The translations under genes and the position numbers were made by a program. Positions 17,588 through 26,853 of a stretch of 64,000 bases of DNA are shown one piece after another. This stretch comes from JAUSIF01 sp963711595 (GTDB taxonomy: Bacteria; Pseudomonadota; Alphaproteobacteria; Rhizobiales; Xanthobacteraceae), in contig CAVQER010000005.1 in NCBI GenBank assembly GCA_963711595.1, positions 434,001 through 498,000 of the forward strand. The letters run 5' to 3'. How positions within the stretch are numbered: position 1 is the stretch's first letter; each line of letters begins with the position of its first letter. Under the pieces are notes generated by a model that saw only the letters and a list, made by a program, of their open reading frames with translations, did not search any database and was not told where the DNA came from.

Positions 17588-19603
17588 TCACTCGAATTCC
17601 ACGATCGCCGCGTCCACGGCGACGCTTTCGCCGGGCTTCGCGTGGATCGTTTTCACCTTACCGTCGCGTTCGGCACGCAGGACGTTCTCCATCTTCATCG
17701 CCTCGACTACCGCGATGGTCTCGCCGGCCTTTACTTCGTGTCCCGGCGTCACCGCGATCGACAACACCAGCCCAGGCATCGGACAGCGGACGAACTTTCC
17801 GGCATCGGCAGACTTGCGCACCGGCATGAGCCGCGCGAGCTCCGCCTCCCGTTCGGTGTAGACGTACGCTTTCTCGCGCACACCGCGATACGTGAGCTGA
17901 AATCCATTCACGAGCGGTCGCACGGCGATCGATACCTCCTTGCCGTCGACGAGCCCCTGCCAAACGGGGTCGCCCGGCTTCCAGTGCGACTGCAACACCG
18001 ACGTCCGCGGTTTGGTTGCCGCCGACTTCGCAAAGCGCACCGCGACCGCCGCCTCCTGCCGGATCATCTCCAACCGCACTTCCGCCGCGCCCATCCGCAC
18101 GACGCGCTGCTTTTCGCGGGTCACCGGACGGCTCGTGAGCTGGCCGGAGATCCGGCGCTTCCGCTCCCCGTATGTTTGATCGACCCCTGCGGCGACAGCC
18201 GCGAGGGTAAGGAGCGTTTCTCCTTCAGGCACGATCCCATGAAAGCCGACGGGGAATTCCTCGGGTATGAACCCGGTGGAAAGCTTGCCGGCGCGGAAGC
18301 GCCCGTTCTGCATCGTCGCCGCGAGGAATGGCACGTTGTGCTCGACGCCTTCAATGGCAAAGGCATCGAGGGCGTCGGCCATGGCAGCAACCGCAGTCGC
18401 GCGATCAGGTGCATGCGTGACGAGCTTCGCGATCATCGGATCGTAGTGGAGGGAAATTTCGCCGCCCTCCTCCACGCCCGTATCGACGCGCACCGTCACT
18501 CCACCGGTCGAAGTCTCCTTCGGCGGCCGGTACCGGACGAGGCGCCCGATCGATGGGAGGAATCCGCGATAAGGATCTTCCGCGTAGATGCGGCTTTCGA
18601 CAGCCCATCCCGCCGGTTTCACGCCGGATTGTTTCAACGTGAGCTTCTTCCCCGCCGCGATCCGGATCATCTGCTCTACGAGGTCGGTGCCGGTCACGAG
18701 CTCCGTCACCGGGTGCTCGACCTGCAGCCGAGTATTCATCTCGAGAAAGTAAAAGCTCTTGTCCTGGCCGGCGACAAACTCGACCGTGCCGGCAGAGTCG
18801 TAACCAACCGCCTGCGCGAGGGCGACCGCCTGCGCGCCCATGGTGGCGCGCGTCTTTTCGTCGAGCAATGGAGAGGGCGACTCCTCGATGACTTTCTGAT
18901 TGCGACGCTGGATCGAGCATTCACGCTCGTTCAGGTGAATGATATTTCCGTGCTTGTCGCCGAGTACCTGAATCTCGACGTGACGCGGATTCTCGATGAA
19001 CTTCTCGACGAACACGCGATCGTCACCGAACGAGGATTTCGCTTCGGATTTGGCGCGCGCAAATCCCTCCGCGACTTCTCCGGGGTTGCTCGCGACCCGC
19101 ATGCCCTTCCCGCCGCCGCCGGCCGATGCCTTGATCATCACCGGGTAGCCGATCTCGGCCGCAATCTTGGTCGCGTGCTTCGCGTCCTCAATCACACCGA
19201 GAAAGCCGGGAACGGTGGATACGTCCGCTTTCGCGGCGAATTTCTTCGACTCGATCTTGTCGCCCATCGCCTCGATCGCCCGCACATTCGGACCGATGAA
19301 GACGATTCCGGCCTCGCCCAGTGCGCGTGCGAACTCCGCGCGTTCGGAGAGGAAGCCGTAGCCGGGGTGCACGGCTTCGGCGCCGGTTTCTTTGCACGCC
19401 GCGATGACCTTCTCGATCGACAGATACGACTGCGCCGCCGGCGCCGGTCCGATCGCCACTGCTTCATCGGCCAGGCGTCGGTGCAACGCGCTCGCGTCGG
19501 CGTCCGAATAGACGGCAACGGTGGCGATTCCCATGCGCCGTGCGGTCTTGATCACACGACATGCGATCTCGCCGCGGTTGGCGATCAGGATTTTACGAAA
19601 CAT
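17588..19603 (-). CDS. pccA: propionyl-CoA carboxylase alpha (biotin carboxylase/BCCP) subunit
   Basis: 671 residues. Biotin carboxylase domain 1-450: ILIANRGEIACRVIKTARRMG, HPGYGFLSERAEFA, the ATP-grasp loop SAGGGGKGMRVA, the HLNERECSIQRRNQK strand and LEMNTRLQVEHPVTE. A linker domain (BT-type) follows, then a biotinyl domain with VVEAMKMENVL near the C-terminus, the Lys being the biotin site. The architecture is that of the alpha subunit of propionyl- (or methylcrotonyl-) CoA carboxylase. The beta subunit is not in the window, so the substrate assignment rests on overall resemblance. First gene of a three-gene unit. Confidence 0.88.
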   Translation of the reverse strand: MFRKILIANRGEIACRVIKTARRMGIATVAVYSDADASALHRRLADEAVAIGPAPAAQSYLSIEKVIAACKETGAEAVHPGYGFLSERAEFARALGEAGIVFIGPNVRAIEAMGDKIESKKFAAKADVSTVPGFLGVIEDAKHATKIAAEIGYPVMIKASAGGGGKGMRVASNPGEVAEGFARAKSEAKSSFGDDRVFVEKFIENPRHVEIQVLGDKHGNIIHLNERECSIQRRNQKVIEESPSPLLDEKTRATMGAQAVALAQAVGYDSAGTVEFVAGQDKSFYFLEMNTRLQVEHPVTELVTGTDLVEQMIRIAAGKKLTLKQSGVKPAGWAVESRIYAEDPYRGFLPSIGRLVRYRPPKETSTGGVTVRVDTGVEEGGEISLHYDPMIAKLVTHAPDRATAVAAMADALDAFAIEGVEHNVPFLAATMQNGRFRAGKLSTGFIPEEFPVGFHGIVPEGETLLTLAAVAAGVDQTYGERKRRISGQLTSRPVTREKQRVVRMGAAEVRLEMIRQEAAVAVRFAKSAATKPRTSVLQSHWKPGDPVWQGLVDGKEVSIAVRPLVNGFQLTYRGVREKAYVYTEREAELARLMPVRKSADAGKFVRCPMPGLVLSIAVTPGHEVKAGETIAVVEAMKMENVLRAERDGKVKTIHAKPGESVAVDAAIVEFE

Positions 19604-19658
19604 GCCCCGGCTCGAGTGAAGCGCCCCGGGATTTGCGGCCCGTACCGCTGAAAGTCAA

Positions 19659-20945
19659 TCACGCAGGGAACAGTCCTTCCAGGAACGGGAGGACGGCCGC
19701 ACCCGCAAGAATGGGGATGCCGAGGCCCGCGCCCAGTCGTAAGCCGAACGCGGTGCCGCCGAGCGCAAATCCGGAGACGAGCTTGAAAACGTTGTTGGAG
19801 GCGACCGCGATCAGGACCCCGATCGCGGCGAGCGAGGCCGTAAGCGCGCCTCCACGCCCGAGCTCGGCCATCGAGTAGGTGATCGAGTCGGTATCGGCGA
19901 GGCCGCCGATCGCCGCGGCACCCAACGCGCCGGCTGAGCCGAAAAACTCGGTTGCCACGCTGGTGACGAACTTCACGATCGCGAGCATGGCCGCGAGGGC
20001 GAACGTCTCCGGCAGCGAGAACGGGTTGCGCAGCTTGAGCGCGGACTTCGACTTGGCTCGCAGATTGTTTCTCGCCAGTGCAAACGTCATTCCGAAAGCG
20101 ATCGCCGCGGCGAGGAGGAGCGGCCCGGCCGTGTGCAGCGCTACCGTCGCGTTCAGCACGGCAACGATCGCGAGCGTCCGTACCAGCGATACCCCGGTCG
20201 CAAGCACTGAACTCGCGGCGAGCAGGCCGACATCCGCTTCCCCGGCCATCGCACGCCGCGCAGCCGTCACATTCACCGCCGTCGACGACACCAACCCCCC
20301 TGCCGCAGCGGCAAGCAACAGCCCGTGCCCCGCCCCGAACCGTTTGACCGCCACATAACCGACGAACGACACGGCGGCGAGGACGACCGCGAGCAGCCAG
20401 ACTTGGCGGAAATTTACGCCACCGAACAGCCCGTAGCTTTGATCTGGAATTATGGGCAGCGCGATGAACGTCATCGCGGCAAGCACGATCGCCGCACGAA
20501 GCTCCGGCCAGGTGATCCGCCGAAGCCACGAGTGCATGCCTTCGCGGGAGGCGAGGACGACGACCATTGCGACGCCTGTGGCCGCTGCGACGGTTACATC
20601 GCCGAGCAGTGCGTAGGCGCCGAGCGCGAACGTGGAGATGGACGCAACAACGGTGGTGACGCCGAATGACTTTTCCTGCTCGAGCTCGCGCAGCCGATAC
20701 GCCGCGAACGTCGCGGTGAAGGCGAGGCTCGCAATGCCGAGCAGGATCGCCGCGGCCGTCGGATCAACGAGCGTTCTCGCGAGCGCGCCGAAGATGCCCC
20801 CGAGCAAGCCGATAAGCGTGAAGGTCCGCACGCCAGCCGTGCGCTTGCCCGCACCGGAATCGCGCTCTCGCCAGCCGCGCTCGACGCCGACGAGCAGTCC
20901 GATCCCTCCCGCAACTGCGAGACGCTGCAACAGTTCGAATTCCAC
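19659..20945 (-). CDS. MgtC/DUF4010 membrane protein
   Basis: 428 residues with about twelve TM helices. Residues 1-140 form an MgtC/SapB-type domain (GGIGLLVGVERGWRER, GVRTFTLIGLLGGIFG). The rest is DUF4010, with PDQSYGLFGGVNFRQVWLL, GGLVSSTAVNVTAARR and GGLADTDSITYSMAELGR. The family is conserved in proteobacteria but its substrate is unknown; MgtC itself affects Mg2+ and acid adaptation. Monocistronic. Confidence 0.85.
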   Translation of the reverse strand: MEFELLQRLAVAGGIGLLVGVERGWRERDSGAGKRTAGVRTFTLIGLLGGIFGALARTLVDPTAAAILLGIASLAFTATFAAYRLRELEQEKSFGVTTVVASISTFALGAYALLGDVTVAAATGVAMVVVLASREGMHSWLRRITWPELRAAIVLAAMTFIALPIIPDQSYGLFGGVNFRQVWLLAVVLAAVSFVGYVAVKRFGAGHGLLLAAAAGGLVSSTAVNVTAARRAMAGEADVGLLAASSVLATGVSLVRTLAIVAVLNATVALHTAGPLLLAAAIAFGMTFALARNNLRAKSKSALKLRNPFSLPETFALAAMLAIVKFVTSVATEFFGSAGALGAAAIGGLADTDSITYSMAELGRGGALTASLAAIGVLIAVASNNVFKLVSGFALGGTAFGLRLGAGLGIPILAGAAVLPFLEGLFPA

Positions 20946-21005
20946 GCAAGCTCCCTAGCGTTGCGTTCTTTTCTACCCGGGCCGGAAGCGCGGTGAAAGC
21001 GCGGA

Positions 21006-21374
21006 TTATTGAACGACGACCTTCACGTAGATGCTGGAGCAACCCGTCCGGTCGCCCTGGGTGCCGCACAGCGTAAAAATGAAATGATCGCGGCCGCGAA
21101 ATTTCGGATTCGAACGGTAGTAGGCGCTTAGCGGCGCCTGCACGCGCGCGCCGCCATGCAGCGGACGCGCGCTCAACTCCGAGGTTTCAACCTCGAACAC
21201 CTCGCTGCGGTGAAAGCGGACGCGGCAGTCCTTGCCGGCTTCGGTGATCATCTCGATTGTGGCGTCTTGGCCGAACTTGACCGGCTGCCTGAACACTTCG
21301 CACAGCAGCGCTTCCGCCCGCTGCGTCATGGACGCAACAGAAAGAATCGCAAGCGCAAGTGTGCTCGTCCGCAT
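21006..21374 (-). CDS. secreted hypothetical protein
   Basis: 122 residues from ATG 21374, two bases after the stop of the upstream gene. An N-terminal signal peptide (MRTSTLALAILSVASMTQRAEA) leads into a short beta-rich domain with four cysteines (LLCEVF, DCRVRF, TLCGTQ, TGCSS), which could form two disulfides in the periplasm. No family recognised. Translational coupling links it to the 293-residue protein above. Confidence 0.7.
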   Translation of the reverse strand: MRTSTLALAILSVASMTQRAEALLCEVFRQPVKFGQDATIEMITEAGKDCRVRFHRSEVFEVETSELSARPLHGGARVQAPLSAYYRSNPKFRGRDHFIFTLCGTQGDRTGCSSIYVKVVVQ

Positions 21375-21376
21375 GG

Positions 21377-22258
21377 TCACGCTGCGCAATCGAGGAAGCG
21401 CCGCAACGTCGGATTCGCGTCGTCCGGCTCCCCCGAGAACAGCTGCAGCAGCAGAAATTCAGCGCGCGTCGCCCGTCCATCGCGCATGATGCGGCCCGCG
21501 AGCCAAGCGGTGTCGTCGGGACCAAGCAAGGCCTGTCCATTGCCCTGCGCGAGACGTACGGCAAGCTCGAGCTCGGATTGGAGCATCTCGCGCCGCGCGG
21601 GCACCGCAACGCCCGCAATGGCCAGCAGATGATGTGCGATTGCCTTGAAGAACAGGTCATCGAAGCCGCGATCGTTCGCGCCACCTGCAACCGCGTCGTG
21701 CAGATCGAACAATGCCTCCGCTTCCGCGCGGCTCACCGGGACGCCCGAGACGCCTCCGGCCGAAATAAGCATGTGCGCGAGCATGGCGACATCGTCTGCG
21801 TCGATCGTCCGGCTGAAGTGCGGCCGGTTGCCCAACGCGGGCCCCTCGCCCGCGATCAGCGCCACGCGCAATTGATCAATCGCGTAGGCCGCAAGCGACG
21901 AGGGACTCTGTGGCGCGGCTTCTAGGAGGCGCAGAACGGCGGCAAAGCCGCTTGCCGTCGCCACGCGGCGCCGGTACGACAAGGCGGAGATCAGCCACTC
22001 GGCTTTTTTGTCGTCGACACTTGCCGCCGGCTCGCATCGCTGCAGCAGGTGATCGGTGATCGTTGTCGCGAAGAACTCGCGCCAGTCCGGAGTCGTTTCC
22101 GTCAGCGTGTGGTCGAAAGCGATGAGCTCATCCGCCTCGTCGCGCGTCCCAATCCCTTCTGCATAAACCTCGCGCAGGAGTGCGATCACGTCCGCTGAGT
22201 CGATATTTCTGCCGTGCGCCAGCGCAAGTTCAAACGTATGTCGCTTCGACGCGCCCAT
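21377..22258 (-). CDS. conserved hypothetical protein with internal helical repeats
   Basis: 293 residues, soluble and Ala/Leu/Glu-rich, without signal peptide or TM. Two halves look duplicated: IDSADVIALLREVYAEG with DEADELIAFDHTL and DHLLQRCE in the first, and IDADDVAMLAHMLISAGG with AEAEALFDLHDAV and AHHLLAIAG in the second; a third partial copy occurs near the C-terminus (GPDDTAWLAGRIMRDGRATRAEFLLL). The DxADV and acidic patches recall EF-hand or TerB-like helical modules but no canonical loop is intact. Upstream of, and probably co-transcribed with, the secreted 122-residue protein. Confidence 0.65.
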   Translation of the reverse strand: MGASKRHTFELALAHGRNIDSADVIALLREVYAEGIGTRDEADELIAFDHTLTETTPDWREFFATTITDHLLQRCEPAASVDDKKAEWLISALSYRRRVATASGFAAVLRLLEAAPQSPSSLAAYAIDQLRVALIAGEGPALGNRPHFSRTIDADDVAMLAHMLISAGGVSGVPVSRAEAEALFDLHDAVAGGANDRGFDDLFFKAIAHHLLAIAGVAVPARREMLQSELELAVRLAQGNGQALLGPDDTAWLAGRIMRDGRATRAEFLLLQLFSGEPDDANPTLRRFLDCAA

Positions 22259-22402
22259 TGCCCGCTCCCCATCCCGAAGCGTGAGCGTGGGGCGGGCATG
22301 GTTACCAAGTGGCTAATGGCTGCCACGCTGCCTGTGCAGAGCGGCATGCTTGCGGTTTTTCCGCAACACTCCTAGGTCAGACGAGACGGTCGGGACGACA
22401 CC

Positions 22403-23332
22403 ATGAACGCGAGCGCCGGAATCCACCACATCACTGCGATAGCGGGCGAGCCGAAGCGGCACGTCGCTTTCTACCGGGACAAACTCGGTCTCAGACTGGT
22501 CAAACGCACTGTCAATTTCGACGATCCGACCACCTGGCATCTCTACTACGGCGATGAAGTTGGCTCACCCGGGACCGCGCTCACGTTTTTCGTCTGGGAT
22601 CAGCTCCCGCAGGGCCGTCACGGTAGCGGCGAGCCGCAGGAGATCAGCTTTAAGATCCCCAAATCCGCCTTAGCGTTCTGGCGCAAGCAACTCTCGGACA
22701 AAGGAATTGACGCGCGCGAGACCACGCGGTTCGGCGAAACGGCGCTCGCCTTCGCGGATCCCGACGGCCACAAGCTCGAGATCGTCGGCGCAAAAGGCGC
22801 CGACGCGATCCCCGGCCGCAAGAGGGACGACATTCCCGCCGAGCATTCGATCCGCGGCTTTCACGGGATCACACTCGAAGTCGCGAACCCAGCGCCGACG
22901 GGCCGCGTACTTACCGAAGTGTTTGGCTTCGAGCCGGCGGGTGTCGAGGGCGATCGTCATCAATTCCTGTCGAACGGCGCCGCACTCGGCACCGTAGTCG
23001 ACCTGCGCGTGACTCCTGGCATGACACGGGCGGCCCAGGGCACCGGCACAGTGCACCACGTGGCATTCCGCGCCACGGGCGACGACCATGAGATGGAATT
23101 GCGCCGCCGTGCGCTCGAACTCGGGCTGCGCGCGACGGATCAGGTCCCCCGCCACTATTTCCGTTCCGTCTATTTCCGCGAGCCCAACGGAATTCTGTTC
23201 GAAATCGCGACCGACGATCCGGGGTTCACGATCGACGAGCCGCGCGAGGAGCTTGGCGAGCACGTGATGTTGCCGCCGTGGTACGAGCAACGCCGCAAAC
23301 AAATCGAAGCGACGCTGCCCGCTCTGGAGTAA
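22403..23332 (+). CDS. VOC-family ring-cleaving dioxygenase/glyoxalase (MhqO-like)
   Basis: 309 residues made of two vicinal-oxygen-chelate modules. Module 1 opens with GIHHITAIAGEPKRHVAFY and ends LEIVGAKG; module 2 opens with RGFHGITLEVANPAPT, carries HHVAFRATGDDHEME and ends LFEIATDDPGF. His and Glu at these places are the usual metal ligands. The arrangement matches the MhqO/MhqA group of hydroquinone or catechol-type dioxygenases involved in quinone detoxification. It precedes a peroxiredoxin gene, consistent with redox or electrophile stress, though an intergenic repeat separates the two. Confidence 0.85.
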   Translation: MNASAGIHHITAIAGEPKRHVAFYRDKLGLRLVKRTVNFDDPTTWHLYYGDEVGSPGTALTFFVWDQLPQGRHGSGEPQEISFKIPKSALAFWRKQLSDKGIDARETTRFGETALAFADPDGHKLEIVGAKGADAIPGRKRDDIPAEHSIRGFHGITLEVANPAPTGRVLTEVFGFEPAGVEGDRHQFLSNGAALGTVVDLRVTPGMTRAAQGTGTVHHVAFRATGDDHEMELRRRALELGLRATDQVPRHYFRSVYFREPNGILFEIATDDPGFTIDEPREELGEHVMLPPWYEQRRKQIEATLPALE

Positions 23333-23365
23333 CCGCAATAACACATGCGTGCCGCGTGTAATAAG

Positions 23366-23386
23366 CATCAAATCTGGAATTTGATG
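23366..23386. promoter_or_regulatory. inverted repeat upstream of peroxiredoxin gene
   Basis: CATCAAAT (23366-23373) and ATTTGATG (23379-23386) form a perfect 8-base inverted repeat around CTGGA, 73 bases before the peroxiredoxin start. The AT-rich symmetric form suits a dimeric regulator's operator. A TATATT at 23397-23402 could be part of the promoter. It could instead be a weak end for the upstream gene. Confidence 0.4.
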
Positions 23387-23458
23387 TGAAAACCCCTATA
23401 TTGGCTCAAACAGACAATCCTGCCTGCCGCGATTTCTAATTTCTAAGAGGAGAACGTC

Positions 23459-24118
23459 ATGGCGCTTCAGATTGGCCAGACCGCGCCCGATTTCGAGGCG
23501 CAAACCACCGAAGGGAAGATCAAGTTTCACGATTGGGTCGGCGACGGTTGGGCCGTGCTGTTTTCGCACCCCAAGGACTTCACGCCGGTCTGCACGACCG
23601 AGTTGGGCTACATGGCCCGCATCAAGCCCGAGTTCGACAAGCGCAACGTCAAGATCATCGGACTTTCCGTCGATCCGGTCGACAATCACTCGCGCTGGGC
23701 AAACGACATCAAGGAGACGCAAGGTTTCGCCCCGAACTATCCGATGATCGGCGACCCCGACCTCAGCATCTCAAAGGCCTACGGCATGCTGCCCGCAAGC
23801 GCGGGCAGCACGTCCGAGGGCCGCACCGCGGCCGACAACCAGACCGTCCGCAATGTTTTCGTGATCGGCCCGGACAAGAAGATCAAGCTCGTGCTCGTCT
23901 ATCCGATGACTACCGGACGCAACTTCGACGAAGTGCTGCGCGTGATCGATTCGTTGCAGCTCACTGCGAAGTATAAGGTCGCGACTCCGGTGAACTGGAA
24001 GCACGGCGAGGACGTGATCATTGCTGGGTCCGTGTCCGACGAGGATGCGAAGAAGACCTATCCGCAGGGCTGGAAGTCACCCAAACCCTACATCCGCATC
24101 GTGCCGCAGCCGCACTGA
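23459..24118 (+). CDS. 1-Cys peroxiredoxin (Prx6 type)
   Basis: 219 residues, the usual Prx6 length. The peroxidatic site is PKDFTPVCTTELGYMARI near residue 45, and no second cysteine exists anywhere in the protein, so it is a 1-Cys enzyme. Further marks: LSVDPVDNHSRWANDI and the long C-terminal domain of the subfamily ending YPQGWKSPKPYIR. It reduces peroxides in the cytoplasm using an external thiol. A strong AAGAGGAG ribosome site precedes ATG 23459 and a terminator follows the stop. Confidence 0.95.
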   Translation: MALQIGQTAPDFEAQTTEGKIKFHDWVGDGWAVLFSHPKDFTPVCTTELGYMARIKPEFDKRNVKIIGLSVDPVDNHSRWANDIKETQGFAPNYPMIGDPDLSISKAYGMLPASAGSTSEGRTAADNQTVRNVFVIGPDKKIKLVLVYPMTTGRNFDEVLRVIDSLQLTAKYKVATPVNWKHGEDVIIAGSVSDEDAKKTYPQGWKSPKPYIRIVPQPH

Positions 24119-24136
24119 AGATTTTTCAAAACAGGA

Positions 24137-24166
24137 CGGGACGCCGACACGTCCCGCCCTTTCTTG
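24137..24166 (+). terminator. terminator of the peroxiredoxin gene
   Basis: CGGGACG (24137-24143) pairs with CGTCCCG (24150-24156), followed by CCCTTTCTT. It lies 18 bases after the stop and in front of the convergent VWA gene. Confidence 0.7.
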
Positions 24167-24175
24167 TTGCTTACG

Positions 24176-26176
24176 TCAGGGTTTCGCGGATTTCGCCAAC
24201 CGAGCGAGATTGACGAACTCGGCGCGATATCCAAACGCATCACTTCCTTTCGAGCCGTTCGCAAGCGCGATCACCTCGTCATATCCGAATTTTTGCAGGT
24301 ATGGATCGCCTCGCAGCAGCTGTCCGAACGCCGCGACAGCCGAGGAGAAGCGCACTTCCGTCGAAGCCTGCTCCACGTTCACGGCGTCCGCGGAACGGAC
24401 GGGCAATTCGATCAACCGGCTCGTCTGCTCCTCCGGCAGCTTGTAGCGAATCTTCAGAAAGCCGATCTCGCCGTCGTTTGCCGGAGCTGGGCGCGTCTGA
24501 CCCTTACCCTGTTGGTATCGCAACGGATCGACAGAGCCCGGAACGCCGATCGGCGTGAGCTCATAAATCGCCGTGACCGAATGGCCTGAACCGATCTCCC
24601 CGGCGTCGACCTTGTCATTCTTGAAGTCCTCGTTGCGCAGAACGCGCGTCTCGTACCCGATCAGCCGATACTCCGCGATCACCCCCGGATTGAACTCGAC
24701 CTGGATTTTCACGTCCTTGGCGATCGGGAAAAGCGTCGACGAAACCTCGTCGGCCAGCACCTTGCGGGCCTCATTCAGCGTATCGATGTAGGCGGCCACG
24801 CCATTGCCGTTCTGCGCCAACGTCTGCATCAGCGCGTCGTTGTAGTTCCCGCGCCCGAAACCAAGGATCGATAGAAAGACTCCTGTTTCGCGTTTCCGCT
24901 CGACGAAACTCTTCAATTCGTTGATGTCCGTAATACCGACGTTGAAGTCGCCGTCGGTGCCGAGAATGACCCGGTTGATCGCCTTCTTTTCGAAACCGGC
25001 TTCGGCCATGCGATAGGCCTCCACAAGGCCCGCAGCCCCTGCGGTTGAGCCCCCCGCCTGCAACTTGTCGATCGCCGCCAGAATCTTCCCTTTCTCCGAC
25101 ACCTTCGTCGGCTCCAGCGTCCCTGAGGCCTGGCCCGCGTAGGTCACGATGCCGACAGTATCGTCGGGCTTCAGCGTGTCGACGAGAAGTCGCAAGGAGT
25201 TCTTGAGCAGCGGAAGGCGATCCTCGGGGGCCATCGAACCCGATGTGTCGACCAGGAAGACGAGGTTGGCGCGCGGACGTTCCGTGGGCGCAACGTCATA
25301 GCCCTTGATGGCGACATGCATCAGCTTGTTCGCCGAATTCCACGGCGCTGGCATCACCGTCACGGTCGACGCAAACGGCGCGCTGCGGTCGGCCGGACGT
25401 GCGTACTCATAGGGGAAATAGTTGATCATCTCCTCCACGCGCACCGCGTCTCGTGGCGGCAAACGACCTGACATCAGAACGCGGCGAACGAAAGCGTAGG
25501 CGCTCGTGTCCACGTCGAGCGAAAACGTCGAGACCGGATCGGTCGCGACATTCTTGACCGGATTCGACGGCGTCGACTGAAAACGGTCCCGCCCCTCGTC
25601 TGGCGTTGAAGCGATCGCCGCGTCCCGATCGATACGGTCATAGGAAAGACGCGCGCCGCCCTGCGAAACGACTGACCGTGCGGACTCCGCAGCCATCCGC
25701 TTCGCAACTTCATTTCGAGGCGGCGCGACATTCGGTGCGCTGTGAACTTTTGGTTCAGTCGTGGTCAGGGGGACGGCTGGCTGTGGAGCAACCGCTGAGA
25801 TCCTGCTCCGCTCGTCCCGGACCTCGGGAGTCGGCGAAGGCACCGGGAGCGGTGTTGGCGCCGCAACCTGTGCTCCTGGGTCGGCGGGCTTTTGCGGAAT
25901 TTCCGCAACGGGCTGATACTCTTGCATGAACCGGATCGTCGCGGGCACACCGATTGCGAACACCGCGAGCGACGCAGCAATCGCGTACTTCGAATACGAG
26001 TTCATGGACGTGCTCCGTTCGTGGGAGGGCGCACTCCTCCGACGTACGGATGAGGAATTTCCTTTGGTCTCGCTCGCAAACGCATCGAGCGATGCGCGCA
26101 GAGCGGCCGCGCGCGCCGACTTTCTCGCCGGCGGCACTGGAAACTTCTTCAGCGACTTGAGCTCGTTCTCCGTCAT
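24176..26176 (-). CDS. membrane-anchored VWA/DUF3520 protein (YfbK-like)
   Basis: 666 residues. A charged N-terminal cytoplasmic part of about 58 residues is followed by one TM helix (YAIAASLAVFAIGVPATIRF), a Pro-rich spacer and a VWA domain with the MIDAS motif VFLVDTSGSMAPEDRLPLL near residue 305. The tail is the DUF3520 type found with such VWA proteins. The early segment FSLDVDTSAYAFVRRVLMSG is also a YfbK mark. The gene starts four bases after the ECF sigma gene, so the N-terminal region may act like an anti-sigma tether; this is inference from context. Ligand of the VWA domain unknown. Confidence 0.83.
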   Translation of the reverse strand: MTENELKSLKKFPVPPARKSARAAALRASLDAFASETKGNSSSVRRRSAPSHERSTSMNSYSKYAIAASLAVFAIGVPATIRFMQEYQPVAEIPQKPADPGAQVAAPTPLPVPSPTPEVRDERSRISAVAPQPAVPLTTTEPKVHSAPNVAPPRNEVAKRMAAESARSVVSQGGARLSYDRIDRDAAIASTPDEGRDRFQSTPSNPVKNVATDPVSTFSLDVDTSAYAFVRRVLMSGRLPPRDAVRVEEMINYFPYEYARPADRSAPFASTVTVMPAPWNSANKLMHVAIKGYDVAPTERPRANLVFLVDTSGSMAPEDRLPLLKNSLRLLVDTLKPDDTVGIVTYAGQASGTLEPTKVSEKGKILAAIDKLQAGGSTAGAAGLVEAYRMAEAGFEKKAINRVILGTDGDFNVGITDINELKSFVERKRETGVFLSILGFGRGNYNDALMQTLAQNGNGVAAYIDTLNEARKVLADEVSSTLFPIAKDVKIQVEFNPGVIAEYRLIGYETRVLRNEDFKNDKVDAGEIGSGHSVTAIYELTPIGVPGSVDPLRYQQGKGQTRPAPANDGEIGFLKIRYKLPEEQTSRLIELPVRSADAVNVEQASTEVRFSSAVAAFGQLLRGDPYLQKFGYDEVIALANGSKGSDAFGYRAEFVNLARLAKSAKP

Positions 26177-26180
26177 CTTC

Positions 26181-26720
26181 TCAGCCCGCTTCCTGCAATC
26201 TCGTCTTCAATCGCTTGCGCGCCTCGTGCAGGTGCCACGAGACGGTTTTTGCGCTGCAGCCCATCACTCGCGCGGCATCGGCATGGGTCATGTCTTCCGC
26301 GTAGACCAGCAACACCGCGTCGCGCTGTTGCCCCGGCAAGTTTCTCACTTCCTTCCAAAGCTCCGTCTCAATCGCATTCGCTTCCGGCGACGCTCCGGCC
26401 GGCCGCTCGAACAGGACGACCACCTCCGGCTCGTGGCTGCGGGCAGATCGCTTTCAACTCCGCAGAAAATCGAGCGAGGCGTTGTACGTGAGGCGGAACA
26501 GCCACGTCGAAAACTCGGAGTCGCCGCGAAACGACCGGATCGCTTTCGCCAGCCCGACGCAGACATTTTGCGCCACGTCCTCCGCGTCCTCGCGCGAGCC
26601 GACCCAGCGCCAGGCCATTCGATAGATGGCGTCGTAATGCGCGCGGACGATCGTCGCGAATGCATCCCTGCTGCCCGCCGCCGCCTGCGCAACGAGGTCG
26701 CGATCGACGAGGTTCTTCAA
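26181..26720 (-). pseudogene. ECF RNA polymerase sigma factor interrupted by TGA
   Basis: The sigma-2 region is intact from the TTG start at 26720 (preceded by a G-rich ribosome site): FATIVRAHYDAIYRMAWRWV, EDAEDVAQNVCVGLAKAI, FSTWLFRLTYNASLDFLR. A TGA at 26454-26456 then stops the frame, and the same frame resumes in the linker and runs through sigma-4: LPGQQRDAVLLVYAEDMTHA, ARVMGCSAKTVSWHLHEARKRLKTRL. A single C-to-T change of CGA would explain the stop. Co-transcribed with the VWA gene that follows at four bases. Either a nonsense mutation, a read-through stop or a base-call error. Confidence 0.75.
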
Positions 26721-26853
26721 ACCGCTCCCCCCCGCTGGACGTATCGCCGTATTGGACGTCAGCGCCCGGCCGTTCCTTGGGCCCATCACGAACTCGTGAA
26801 CGAAGCCGGTCCCCCAGTGCATTAAGCAGCAAAATCAGTCTGTTTGAGGCGCC

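Noticed and set aside
17642..19651. 669-residue open frame on the plus strand
   Set aside because: It is the exact antisense shadow of pccA, whose domains are unambiguous; the shadow shows no domain and is rich in His and Arg as expected from the GC-rich complement.
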